Part shown: positions 21,401 through 33,160 of the stretch, one piece after another
Numbering within the stretch: position 1 is the first letter of the stretch
Layout: the number at the start of each line of letters is the position of its first letter
Source of the DNA: Hygrophila difformis
Lineage: Eukaryota > Streptophyta > Magnoliopsida > Lamiales > Acanthaceae
Direction: 5' to 3'
DNA: 64,000 nt
Assembly: GCA_030278955.1 (NCBI GenBank)
Contig: JAOANR010000006.1
Coordinates: 52,914,915-52,978,914 of the forward strand
Program-made: the position numbers and the translations under genes
Notes under the pieces: generated by a model
What the model was told of the DNA's origin: nothing
The model's database searches: none
Seen by the model: the letters and a program-made list of their open reading frames with translations, nothing else

Positions 21401-21985
21401 AAAGGTTTGAGGTAATAATTAAAATAGACCAGCAAAAGGAGATCTTTCTGCTTTTGGACCACGATATAAACAATATTCACTTTTAGGCCACTAGAAGGCG
21501 TTCGGGCCTTATTTTAGGCCAAATGGTCGGAAAATTTTCTAAGTGCGGGCCGCGTGAGTTGCGCACGCCGGAGGAACGATGTGATGGCCTAAAAATGGAA
21601 ATGATCTTCTTCTGATGGCCTATTTTAATTTTTTATGTAATTAAATAAATACTTAAAATTCAATCCATCCTATTAATTACGTTTTCTTTCATTTTTTGTC
21701 TGTCTCAACGTTTTTCTCTCATTTTTATTTTAGTAAATAATTAAATATTAATTAGCATACTTACCCGATATCATCACATTAATAAATAAATTAAAAGTTC
21801 AAATGTATAATTATCACATCACATAAATAAATCAGTTAAAAAATCCAAACTCATTATAATTGCATCGCATAAATTCATATTTTATCCATACTTTAACTAT
21901 ATAGACCATACTTAAATACTAGTAATTAGTCTCACATAAAATATCATATCAAAAATTCGAAATACTATTCGCATGTAATGCATGG
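21401..21985. other. Spacer; left part unassigned, right part shared with copy C
   Basis: 21401-21640 contains a GC-rich stretch (about 21538-21575) unlike its surroundings, with no recognised gene. From 21656 the sequence matches 43990 onward in copy C but has no counterpart in copy B. Confidence 0.5.
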
Positions 21986-21989
21986 ATGA

Positions 21990-23560
21990 GCCAAGAATAT
22001 CACATGGTGATTTTGGTAGAGGTGGTAGAGCAATCATTTCATCATAACTTGGTAACTGTTTGTTTGTCTGAAGTGTCTGCTGTTTTATTTACGGACACTT
22101 TAGTTTATGTAGTATCTGAAGCATTTAGCACTCCGGCCCATCTGCTCCATTCAGTTATTTCAAACGAAGGCAGCACACATATTTGAGTTTGAAATCATTT
22201 GCATTCAAATCTACCCATCCTTATCGTGGTGATCACAAGATCCTCTTTTGAGGTAGGGAGAAATTCTCCTGCATTGTGAGCATCTCGAGAGGGTGACATC
22301 AACTTTGGGGATTCCAGCTTCTTCTGTACTTTATTTGCATTGTGATATGTGGATGTGATATGACTTTCAAATTGTCTGTAGCCATTTCTGCTTCGAGCCT
22401 TTCCCTCAGCAAGCTCAATTGTTCGTACTCTTCCCATTGATTTTATCTCACTTCTATTGGATCTCAAATGCTCAAATAAGATTAAAATAAGAAAAAAAAA
22501 GGGCCAACTTATTTAATGCACATTCACATGAAAATTTACGCATCATAGAGATGAGGAAGACGCCAAGAGTTAACTGTTTCGCTGTAGGAACCAGCTGATG
22601 AAGACGATATGCTTTCAGCCCTACAAGGAGATATTGGTACTCAGGTCCTCGTGCTCATTCTAGGAACAGGATTTTAGCGTCCAATTGAACCCTTTAAGAA
22701 AATTAGAATAATAAACCACAAACTCTGTTCATATTTCCATGATGATGATCATCATCATCTTCACAATCTTCTCTCTTCAACATCGCGGTATTTAGAATAC
22801 CTCTTTGCAAAACTAGGTCCATAGCGGAACGTTGGCTTGAATTGGTTTACTCCTTTATTTAGCCTTTTGGTAGTTCTTGAACAAAAGGTTGCCTTCTTGG
22901 AGTATGATGAATTGTATCAGAAACCTATCCAACATCAACTTGTGAGCTTGCGGATCCATCACAAAGGTCCAGATGAGTCGAGGCCCATATCATCCATCCA
23001 ATTCATGTGTGCCAGCAACAATACAATTTAAGAATGAGGATTCAGTCCTTGAGAGTGTGTCAAGCGCATCCACGAAAGCATCACTATCCCAAGAATCTGA
23101 ACTCTCCTTGTATTCTGTTGTCTCTTTACTGTTCTGAACATTTTTTACACTTTCATCCGAAGTTTCTCGCCAGCAGAAGGCACGTGACTAATCTGCTTCA
23201 TATCAACAGCAAGACTTGCAGGAACATTAATGGCCTAACTCACAGCATTAATATTACTCTGGGAGGCCTATCACGATCCTTCTGATTATGTTTGTGTTAT
23301 CTCCCGGGCGGAAGCTTAAGGGCAATTGGAAGCCTATCATAATTTTGAGCTCTCGGTTTTGGCTCTTCTTTAGGTTGTCCGAGAGTATGTTCCATATAAA
23401 TGGAACCACCCCAGGAATCCTAATTGGCCCAGATGTCAGCTCAGACCTATGTGGAGGAAGACGGAATACAACAGGGTGAGATACATTAGTTTTCCTTTGG
23501 CTCTGATGACGATGTTGGTGTTCATCTTCTTACTGATAACAATGGTAGATTCAAAATCAA
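21990..23560 (-). pseudogene. DUF688-family gene relic (copy A), main body
   Basis: Minus-strand fragments in order give the profile of plant DUF688 proteins (function unknown). These are SELTSGPIRIPGVVPFIW (about 23400-23450), then EPKPR and IALKLPPG, then KESSDSWDSDAFVDALDTLS and TESSFLNC (about 23020-23150), FKPTFRYGPSFAKRYSKYR-like sequence (about 22780-22830), and MGRVRTIELAEGKARSRNGY ... SPSRDAHNAGEFLPTSKEDL (22195-22440). Copy A keeps the N-terminal VPF(I/V)WE region that B and C lost. It is dead: one base is missing at the W-E codon (about 23397), and stops follow in other frames. The family call rests on remembered motifs. Confidence 0.75.
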
Positions 23561-23699
23561 TGTTTTGTCCTCAATCACATCTTCATCAGCCAAAGAAACA
23601 GATAAAGCCTAGCACAACTAAAACACAATTCTTCAATTCTAACGAACACCTGAAAATTGCCGAATTGTATAACTTTAACTGGCCATAGCATCAAGTTAT

Positions 23700-24440
23700 A
23701 CCTGGGCACATATCCAAAAATTAAGAATGAAATCTTTATAACCCTCCAGTTTATTTCATCAAGTTACTTTCATTAGAAACTCGGCTTAAATGAGCTTGAA
23801 ACTAAAGGGAGTAAAAAAATCGAAGTTTTGGCATCTCTCTGTTTGTGTGCATACATATCTCAGCAATGTTTCACTTGGAAACTTCTGTATAATGAAAGCC
23901 CTCTAGATGGTTCATTTGGCAGGTTTGAACAGCATAAAAGTGTTTCAGTTTATGGCTTCATGCTATGACAATTTTGCATTATTTAGAGAGTGAAAGGCCG
24001 TTTCTTCCACAGCTCCAGAAACCAGTTAATCGTATCGTTTACTTTCTTTCCCCTATCTTTGTAATATTAACTTATACTCCTACATTGCAGAGTGGAGAGA
24101 CTTTCTAATTGCACAAAGTGATACACTAAATAGGTGAAAAATCAGCAAGCTACTGAATTTTTTGTTCCCATTCTTCTTGATGTGCAGATACAAAACAATG
24201 GAAGGAAACTAGGAAAACCAATCAGAAAATAGAAATGCCGCAAATCCAATTAAAGTGTATATAAGACATAGAAAGAATTTGACCTCATTGTTGGAAGCCA
24301 CAATAGTGCATTGGTGCATAGGTGCTGGCTGTGGCATTACTATTGTCCCAATTTATCACTCATACACTGACACTATATAACAAAATATACACCCGAAAAA
24401 TAAATAAAATAGCATGAAATAACTAACAGTTAACCAGATG
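23700..24440. other. Upstream flank of the copy A DUF688 relic; no gene seen
   Basis: AT-rich sequence with no frame of interest. It has no counterpart in copies B and C, where the hAT element and a different flank lie at the corresponding place. Confidence 0.45.
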
Positions 24441-24447
24441 ATGGGAG

Positions 24448-26938
24448 TTCAAGTAACCACGGCGGCAGCAGCAGAACCAAGTAGTGTTAACCTTCTGTTG
24501 CTCATTTTTTCCTGTTCCTATCCCGGACACCTCTGTGCTTATCCTAGCAGGGAACAAATCCTTATTAGATGCTAGTCCATGCATGGAACAGAAACGAGAT
24601 CATTAGATGCTATTTTAATAAGTCCCTGAATATGAATATGACCCTCTTCTGCTTGAACAATTCGTAAACCAGCCCTTTGTTTAATCCTTTTTTTAAAATT
24701 ACAACGAAAATCGATCTCACCAGATAGATTTCTAAAGTCTAAACGGGAGAGAATAACAAAATACAAAATTTCTTGCCAGAAATCTCTATGATCTTGTACA
24801 CTCTTGATTTTCTGAAAACTATTAGACTTGGCCTTATACGAATCATGCTCCAAATAAGATCAAGAAAATCAACCATGAATTGCTTTTGTAGCACAATACC
24901 TGTTGTGCGGCAGGGTGATAGTGCCCACAAAGACCTGTCTCAAAGGAGGAGAAGTGCCCACCCTATCTCAAGAACCAACCCTATCTAAACCAGATGCAAT
25001 GCCATTTGAGACATGAATTCTGTCATTAATTCCGTTTATACTCAGATCCAGCTACAAACAGTGGAATCTGCCTTGTGAAACCATTAGAGTTCAAAAATGC
25101 GAGCGAAATTAAAGCTAAGCTATATCATTTTAAAAAACAAGCCAAACTAAAGTTTCTTTGTAAAATTAGTTAATCAATATAATGAATGAAAGTGAACTTT
25201 AGGAAAATGTTTATTAGCTCAGTTCTAACCTAAGCTATATATATCCTTCTGAAAGGCAGCTATCTCAACTTGAAAATGGGACCGATTGGAATGGGATTAG
25301 GGAATTTAGGCAATGAAATTAGGCCAGACATAAACAAAAATATAGGTTAACTATATAGAGTATTACACCAACGCTAATTAAGTGAAGACAAGTAGACGGG
25401 AAAGATCAAAGTAAGAGTCCACGACAAGCACTTAAATGTTCATCTAGAGTCCAACAGAAATCCATCATGCACTCAAAGTAACAAGAGTTGAAGATATCGT
25501 ATTTTGCCTAGTTTTAGGTAATTCGTCATTGTAATAACGATTATCTTAATGCCCCTGCACAATACATCTTTCTTTATATTGCTATCCAATTCATCGAGGA
25601 ATATTCCGCACAATTGCTGACCATTTTCTGGGGCCATTTTGGTTCACCAATTCAATTATCTCTTCATTCTCCTTATAGCCACACATAAGAAGAATAAAGA
25701 GAATGACCTTGTAAACAAAGAAATTCTCTCAACTTTGATCAATCCCACACATAATAGCCACACACTCAAAACATTGCATACACAACATTAAAGCAACAAC
25801 ATATGTAAAACTAACATGGCCAAAACTAGCATAGCTCAAAAATATCAATGGTGGCTCCATTGGTTTCATTAAGTCCAACATTTAAATTCTTAAAAAAAAA
25901 ATTAAAATACAATTGAAATCGATCCCACTCGATAGAGTTCTGAAGTCCAAATGGAGAGCATAACATAACAAAAAATTTCTTGGTGATCTTGTAGGAACAG
26001 AGGAGCTGCAACACAGAAAAGGAGAGGAGAAGCCTTTAAAATTGATTTCCTTCTTTATCAAAAGCTTCTAGTGTGAATCCACTACAGATGTGTATAAGTG
26101 CAATTTTCTTCGTGGGAACATATGCAATCTTACTCAGTTTTTGGAGTGTACAAAACCAAGAATTCCATAAAATCACCAAATGAAGAGACTAGAAGTATGC
26201 AAAGAAATTAAAACTACGAACATATGCAATGCCAGCAGATAAGTACAATGAATACCCTACAAGGGACAGATCATTTTCTAAGACTTTGAATAGAATAGAG
26301 AAGATGTTAATGTTAATGTTAAAAAGATGCAAGTGTGTGAAAGAACAGAGATAAAACTCACCACACTGCTGTAGAAATAAAAGAAGGAATTTTCCAGGAA
26401 TCGGAGGATGAACAAAAATCTTCCACTACAGACCGCCCAACCTTCCGTCGCGTTCATCTGCAAAATAATAGAGATCTCACTGCTGTGTAAAAAAGAATGA
26501 AATTTCCAGTTGCCACCGCCACCAATCTCCTCCCCCGCAGCCCTATACTCTCCTTTGATTTCCTTTGGTGGCTCCATTGGTTTCAAGAAGTTGAACAATT
26601 TAAATTTTTTCAATTTTTTTTTTTCAAAATACTACTAAACTGATCTCACCAGAGAGCGTTCTAGAGTCGAAAATAGAGAGCATAATAGAACACAAAGTTT
26701 ATTGACAGAAATCTCCATGATCCTGCACGCCATTGATTTTCAGAAAACTATTACCATAGATGAATCAAGCTCCAAACAATATCAAGTAAAGCAACGAGGA
26801 ATTGTTTTTGTGCAAGATATGACCAGTACCATACCTGTTGTGCGGCAGTGGCGAGAAAGCAGACAACAGAGAGGCGGACAGCCAAATAAGCGAGCTAGGA
26901 GGTGGACGGGTGGAGGTTGGTGCCGACGGCAGGCCTGA
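24448..26938. repeat. Repeated flank modules of copy A
   Basis: Three related modules share ATCGATCTCACCAGA, GCATAA/GAATAACA, ATCTC(T/C)ATGATC and CCTGTTGTGCGGCAG. They lie at about 24680-24915, 25860-26010 (shortened) and 26630-26860. Minus-strand frames over them (for example 24572-24853) have no recognisable domain. 25000-25860 holds nothing that I can identify. The modules repeat in copies B and C with high identity. Confidence 0.65.
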
Positions 26939-27355
26939 AATATTGGGGAACAGAGAAGAACATACACTCCCTTTAATTCTTAACCTCGATTTCTTGATTT
27001 CTTGATCTTCCCTCTCAAAACTTGTTGCGTTCAATCGATCGAAACTTGTTGCGATCAATCGTTCAACCATTCCCAGTCGCCTTCACTGCTGTGTAAAAAA
27101 GAATGAAACTTCCAGTCGCCAACGCCACCAATCTCCACCGCCCGCCCCGCCGCCGCAGCCCTATACTCTTCCTTTGATTTCCTTCGATCTTAGCGCCGCC
27201 ATTTCTAATCTCCTACGCTGCCAAGTGCCAATCTCTTCCGCCTATCCGCCTATACTCTCCCTTTTATTTCCTAGCATCCGCGGTTGATTCCTTACTCCCA
27301 TTTCTTGATTTATTATTGATCTTTCTTCTCGAAACTGTTGCTTCAATCGATCAAC

Positions 27356-27514
27356 ATGTTGAAGATTCAAACCACCTACGAAGAATTGGGGATCACATAT
27401 TATGCCGCCCTATACACTCCCTTTGATTTCCTTTCAAGGACGGAGATTACAGGTGGTTTCACGATCGTGATCATTTCACAATTCCAGCGCCATCGCCACC
27501 CATCTCCAAACTGA
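27356..27514 (+). CDS. Conserved 52-codon ORF, copy A (doubtful gene)
   Basis: The frame MLKIQTTYEELGITYYAAL continues to SQFQRHRHPSPN-stop. It is preserved at 39783-39941 and 50551-50709. A related start (MAKIQTTYAELGITYYAVL-stop) occurs at 36372 and 47136. The upstream sequence resembles a CT-rich plant 5' leader. I know no family for it. It may be the first exon of a captured gene, or chance within a duplicated block. Confidence 0.3.
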   Translation: MLKIQTTYEELGITYYAALYTPFDFLSRTEITGGFTIVIISQFQRHRHPSPN

Positions 27515-27883
27515 TATTCAATTGACACCCCGAAATTCCTAAACCCCATTTCTTGATTTCTTCATCTTCCTCTCAGAAATTTGCGTTTAATCGATCAACA
27601 AGCCGGATTGTTGAACCACCACCATTCTGTCGCCTGATCTCCGCCGCCACCGCCCTATAGTCTCCCTTTGATTTCCTTTCAAAAACGAAAATTCCAGGTT
27701 GTTTTCGATCGCCATTATTTGACACTCTCAGCGCCAGCGCCACGGATCTCCAAATTGATTCTCAATTGACCCGAATAGACCCGAAATTCTATATAAGCTA
27801 GGCCCATTTACCCTCCCACCGCCATGATAACCGCCCCTCCCTCACAACATCTATATATATGGCACCACCCCACTCATTTTACT

Positions 27884-27991
27884 CGGCTTCAGCCTTCAAG
27901 AAGCCTTCTTCACTTAGTAGTGAAGAAGGCAGAAGGCTCTAAGCAGCCTTCGAAGGCTGAAGCCCCCATGAAGGAGCATTTGCTCCTTCAT
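27884..27991. repeat. Nested hairpin element (copy A)
   Basis: The outer arms are GGCTTCAGCCTTC and GAAGGCTGAAGCC (27884 and 27952). Inside them, GCCTTCTTCACT-TAGT-AGTGAAGAAGGC forms a perfect stem. A second perfect hairpin follows directly, ATGAAGGAGCA-TT-TGCTCCTTCAT (27968-27991). A TATATATA stretch lies about 30 bp upstream (27852-27860). The same structure is at 40314-40420 and 51082-51188. Confidence 0.9.
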
Positions 27992-28745
27992 TAATTTATT
28001 AATTAAATTATTAATAAAATATTTAATTTATTAAATTATTAATAAAATATTTAAATTAATAATTTATTAATAAAATATTTAAATTAATAAATTATTAATA
28101 AAATATTTAATTTATTTATTAATAAAATATTTAATTTATTTATAATTATTTAAATTATTATTAAAATATTTAATTTATTAAATTATTAATAAAATATTTA
28201 AATTAATAAATTATTTATTAAATTATTAATAAAATCTTTAATTTATTTTTAATTAATTAAATTATTATTAAAATATTTAATTTATTATATTATTAATTAA
28301 ATTATTAATAAAATATTGAAATTAATAAATTATTAATTAAATTATATAAATTATTATTAAATTATTAAATAAATAATTTATTAATAATCATTAAATTATT
28401 AACTAAATAATAATAATCATTAAATTATTAACTAAATAATAATTATAATAATAATAATTAAAATATTACAATTAATAATTTATAGGTTATTAATAAATTA
28501 ATAAATTATTTTTAAAATAGAAAAGGTAAGTCGTGTTCCGTCTCGAGATTTGATTTAATTTATTAAATTATTAATAAAATATTTAAATTTAATAAATTAT
28601 ATAAATTATTATTAAAATATTAAACAAAATAATTTATTAATAATTATTAAATTATTAATTAAATAAAAATAATAATTATTACTATTATTAATAAATTAAT
28701 AAGTTATAGGTTAATAATAAATCATTAAATCATTCTTAAAATAGA
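27992..28745. repeat. AT-rich degenerate tract (copy A)
   Basis: About 750 bp consisting almost only of A and T, built of variants of AATTAATAAATTATTAATAA and AAAATATTTAATTTATT. It is interrupted twice by GGTA(A/G)GTCGTG...CCTCGA motifs (about 28526 and 28752). Equivalent tracts lie at 40421-41170 and 51189-51940. Confidence 0.9.
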
Positions 28746-29318
28746 AAGGGTAGGTCGTGATGCGCCTCGAAATGTCGATTTCTTTTACGTCCACAATGGC
28801 TCGTCCAACTCGGCATCATTCATGAGCCGCAGCTTTCGGTATATATATAAAAGTCCTTCTTTGAAATTCTTTTTCGTGTTCAACTTTATCTTCTTTTTCG
28901 TTGGACTTTTATTTCCCTTTCGCTTAAGATAAGGAGGAACTATCACCGGAAAAATACTACGTATTGAATTATATAAATGTTATATTAATTTAATTTTTTT
29001 AAAAATATTACGTTATTATCTAAAAATAAATAAATTAGTAATAAAATTATAATATTAAGTTATTCTTAGATTATATTTTGTTTGTTGAAATCTATATATA
29101 GCCGTTATTTTTAAATTGTTAAACTATAAGTTAGATTAAATAAATAAATTATTACTTAAATTATGAATTTTTTTTTAAAAATTGATTAATAAATATTCAT
29201 TTATTATTTAAACTACTCCTATTATTAAATTATTAGATTAAAATAAAATACAAAATTCATAACAGATGTTTATGAAGATGTTTAAATAGATCATTAGTAT
29301 AAAAAAATGTTTATATAA

Positions 29319-29580
29319 TACTCCCTCCGTTTTTTTTAAGTTCACCATTAGCATAGTAGATACTATTCATTGAGTAACTTTAATTTAACTTTTTCATATA
29401 GTTATATAAGATAAAACATAGTCAAGTGAGATCTTGTTGGATTCGTCTAATCACGTAGTTTTAGAATATCAAACTTTTATAATTTTTACTTATATATAAT
29501 ATGAGATATTGATGATTGAAAATGTGCATTGGATTGCGTGCAGTGCAGGATGGGTGAAGTTAAAAAAAACGGAGGGAGTA
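29319..29580. mobile_element. Stowaway-type MITE in copy A with empty site in B
   Basis: TA-CTCCCTCCGTTTTTTTT ... AAAAAACGGAGGGAG-TA interrupts TTATATAATAACATATATT, which is continuous in copy B (about 41735-41755). The interior carries the family's GTAGTTTTAGAATATC and GGATTGCGTGCA segments. The empty site fixes the borders and the TA duplication exactly. Confidence 0.95.
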
Positions 29581-29800
29581 ACATATATTATATTTTATTA
29601 AATAGAATAAATAAAAAATATAATGATAAGAGGGTCAAATTGATTTATACTAAAAAGTTAGGGGACTAAAACTGGTTATTACTCACTATTACTCTTTTAA
29701 CTATTACTCACTGCTTGTACTTCAATAATTCAAATTAAATCATGTTCCCAAAAGATAATAATTCAAGTTATATGCTTATCAATATTAAGACATAAGAGGA

Positions 29801-30659
29801 ATATCAATTGCAAAATCATATTTTGCCATAAAATTGCACTAGAAATTCCATTTTGGTCACAATAGAAAAAACAAGTCATGCTTGACTATCATAAAGTACA
29901 ATAACGGGGAGGGGCCATTTGTTAATATTTAGCAATAGAATTAATATGGGGTTAATTTGCAGTCTTGGAAAATAGTGAAAGAAATGGGTGAAGAAAAGGG
30001 GAGAGGCCGACCGAGAGAGAAATTTCAACATTCTCGTTATTTTTTTGATACAGTATATTAGGTATTTTTACTCACCTCTCTCCCTAGTAGGGTCTAGGGT
30101 TCATGCCCTTCCAGATTTTTAGGAGGGATTCGTAGAGATTTTTGGGAATTCTATAATATTTCACTATTTGGGCATGAAAGAAATCGTGGGTGGTATGGGT
30201 TTTGCATTCGAGTTAGTGTATTTTGGTTTCCAAAATGGGTTGAGGCCTTGAGGGTCATTTATCCATTATGAAAATTTTTACTAATTTGTTTCAAATTATT
30301 TTAGCCCCATAAATGTGCCATGTGGCATGTCCGTTTTAAAAGTTGATAGATGAACATTTGGAAGAAAGATATAATATGATGTGATAAAAAATGAAAAATT
30401 TGGAGACCAAATGTTGGAGATAGAATACATTATGGAACCAAAGGTGGAGTGTGCTCCGGTTGGAGTGAAACAAGCTAAGTGTTTGATATTTATAGATTTT
30501 TACATAGTTTTAAAATTTTCAAAAGCTAAACATTGTAATCAAACTGATCCCGAGTTCAATATTTTTTTTTCTAAGAATTCTAGTGTCATGGTAGGAGTGA
30601 GTAATGAATAAGATTGCGACAACTTGAAAGAAACTCAGATCTTGAGATTACGTAACATA
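29801..30659. other. Spacer between copy A and the foldback element; nothing identified
   Basis: The copy A homology fades near 29800. The rest is AT-rich with short random frames. A 76-codon plus-strand frame (30381-30611) has no recognisable feature. Confidence 0.5.
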
Positions 30660-30669
30660 TGAAGAAAAC

Positions 30670-31651
30670 GGAAAAAAGGCCAAATACGTCCGTTTTCTTT
30701 TTCAAAAATCCAAATCAGTCCTTTTTCTATTTTATTACCAAAACAGTCCTCTACAAATGTTAATTATGTCCAAATCAGTCCATGTTCACTAATTATCCTC
30801 TAATTACCGACATGACAAGAGTTTAAATGTAAACCTAACACGTGGCCATAATATTAGTCCATTTTCTTTTATCTTTTGCCAATTCAGTCCTAAACTTTTG
30901 TTTTGTTCCATTTAGTCATCTACCAAAATCAGTCATTTTTATATTAATTGGCCTCCAACCTTTTAAATTATTTCATTTCAGGCACAGAATCTTAATTTTT
31001 TTTATTATTACTAATCTATTTATCAAATAAATGTCCAACATACTTCTGTAAATAAAATTAAATGCTAAACCTCTTACATTGGGTTTGACTGTCTTGTTAT
31101 CGGGTCTTCAAAGTACCGGAATTTTACGGACTCTCTCTAACCACCCGACTGCAACCGACTGCCTTGTTAAATAATTTACTCAAACTTTTCTACGTTCTAA
31201 GGTAGGAAACAAAGTATGATTGTGCCAATTGTTACTGAAGGAAACCAGAACCAATGAACCATAATTTTATTTACAGAACTATGTTGGCATTTATTTGATA
31301 AACGGATTAGTAGTAATAAAAAATTTAAGATTTTGGGCCTGAAATCAAATAATTTAAAAGGTTGGAGATTAATTAATATAAAAATGACTGATTTGGGTAG
31401 AGGACTAAATGGAACAAAACAAAAGTTTATGACTGAATTGGTAAAAGATCAAAGAAAAATGACTAATATTATGCCCACGTGTTAGGTTTAAATTTAAACC
31501 CTTGTCACGTCAGCAATTAGAGCATAATTAGAGAACAAGGGACTGATTTTGACATAATTAGCATTTGTAGTGGACTATTTTGGTAATAAAATAGAAAAAT
31601 GACTGATTTGGATTTTTGGAAAAGAAAAAGGACTTATTTACCATTTTTTCC
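30670..31651. mobile_element. Mutator-like foldback element with long inverted arms
   Basis: Arms of about 400 bp (30670 to about 31075 and about 31255 to 31651) are inverted copies, starting GGAAAAAAGGCCAAATACGT and, on the other strand, GGAAAAAATGGTAAATAAGT. The centre is about 180 bp. The flanks are TGAAGAAAAC at 30660-30669 and TGAAGAAAAC at 31652-31661, a perfect 10-bp duplication in the size range of Mutator-type transposition. There is no transposase. Arms differ by many substitutions, so the element is not new. Confidence 0.92.
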
Positions 31652-32091
31652 TGAAGAAAACCATGGCTTTCAAAAAGATAAAGCAATCGTTCAAACCTGA
31701 TCGTTTGGTATGGTATGTTCATTCACCATCTTTCAAGTCATTCGAAAATAAGATTTAAACATGATCTCAGAGAATGACAAAACATCTACATAACAATTAA
31801 AAGGGGCTTTGATTTGTGAATTTCAAGTAAAATTATACACTAAAGTAATGTGTTAATTATTCTTGCTCAATATTTGTTGGCACTCGTGCACTAATGCAGA
31901 TGTTATTTGCATTTTTATGATTTCTTTCCCCCAAAAAATAGTTTATTGAAAGTTAAGGTTGAATTAGGATCCTTCTTGATTGTTTGTTCGATATATCACT
32001 AAGTTTAACTGCATATATCACTATAGCACAATTTTTACTTAATGGCGTGAAATATTAATAAGGATGAGGCCTTACTCTATTTTCTATAATA

Positions 32092-32170
32092 TACTTCCTC
32101 CATTCCTATAATTTTAGAATATCAAATATTTATAATTTTTATTTATAAACAATTTGAGTCATTAATGGTT
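32092..32170. mobile_element. Truncated Stowaway-type MITE
   Basis: The left end CTTCCTCCATTCCTATAATT and the interior TTTTAGAATATCAAATATTTA match the family, but the right end is missing. Confidence 0.6.
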
Positions 32171-33157
32171 AAAAAACTGAAAAGTCGAAGCTACATATAA
32201 TATAAGCTAGAAATTTAGGGCTACCTCTTCCAGATATATGACTCCGGTCCAGCTTCACGTGCCTTGATTACGCATTGAAGATGAGCACTTTAGACGTTTT
32301 GCACGCAGAGCTGTAGCTGCAAGCTGAAACTGTAGGTAGGGAGCTGAAGCTGTGAGAACTGTAGCTGTCAATTCTATTTAAGTATTCTGTACAACTAGCT
32401 GTAGCTGTCAAAAAATGTATGAAATGACATAAAGGACAAATATTTATGTAGACTATTGGGTAGTGGGTTGTTATTGGGTAAAAATTGTAATTGCTCAAAA
32501 ATAAGCTACGAGCTTATTTTTTTAACGCTGCTACAAGTAGCTTCTAAAAAGAAGCTCCCAAAAGCTAGTGTGCAGAACGGGGCTTTTGTTTTGAAATAAA
32601 AGCTAAAGCTACCAAAAGTTATCAAAAGCTACCAAAGCTGTATGCAGAACAGACCCGAAGTCATTCCAGTAGTTGTGCTTTCATTATAACTCATTTGGCT
32701 CTAATTTGTCCATAAAGTTATAATAATGTTATTGGTATCAATCCCAAAAGTTGAAAAACTTTGAAAAGCAATGGAATGGGAATTATCTAGGCAGTTTTGC
32801 CCTTTTTTCTTCAGATGAGTTGATCCTTAACCAAATTATTTTCATGAGATATTTAGTTATAGGATATGAGGCAAGGGATCAAAGTTACAATCACCAGAAA
32901 CCACTTAAATAAAGGAGCAGATCTTCCAGTAAACTACCACACGCATTGCCTTTTAAAAATCCATCAAGTTCACACACTTACTGAAGACTTGTTCTCGAGA
33001 AACAATGACAACTTGTGAAGATGGAATCCTTACAAAGCTTCGGGTATAGTTGTCAGCAATCCTTTATAAAATGCATTGCAATGTGAGCCCAAAAGAGGAG
33101 CAAATGAAAAGGATTAGCAAATAGATTTAACATATCAGTCAGGGTGACAAAAGGACT
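32171..33157. other. AGCTGTAGCTG-rich probable MITE, then unassigned spacer
   Basis: 32270-32660 is rich in AGCTGTAGCTG, AGCTAC and AAGCTACCAAAAGC in both orientations. GCAGAACGGGGC and GCAGAACAGAC are near its right side, as in some plant hAT-type MITEs, but I could not fix termini or a target duplication. 32661-33157 shows nothing recognisable. Confidence 0.4.
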
Positions 33158-33160
33158 TAC

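Larger units (their letters stand above)
17185..29800. repeat. Segmental duplication copy A (interrupted, oldest)
   Basis: 17185-17296 matches 33081-33200 of copy B, and 21985-29800 matches B from 33322 to about 42170 with indels. 21656-21985 matches only copy C (43990-44320). The Helitron-like array 17297-21400 replaces the equivalent of B 33200-33320. Copy A is clearly more diverged from B and C than these are from each other, and lacks the hAT element that B and C carry. Confidence 0.88.

Noticed and set aside
24572..24853. 93-codon minus-strand frame (MEHDSYKAKSN...)
   Set aside because: Homologous frames in B and C stop earlier, and no family is recognised; it is kept only as part of the repeated flank modules.
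26278..26613. 111-codon minus-strand frame, repeated at 38699 and 49466
   Set aside because: It has no recognised domain, and its persistence is explained by the duplication of the whole block.
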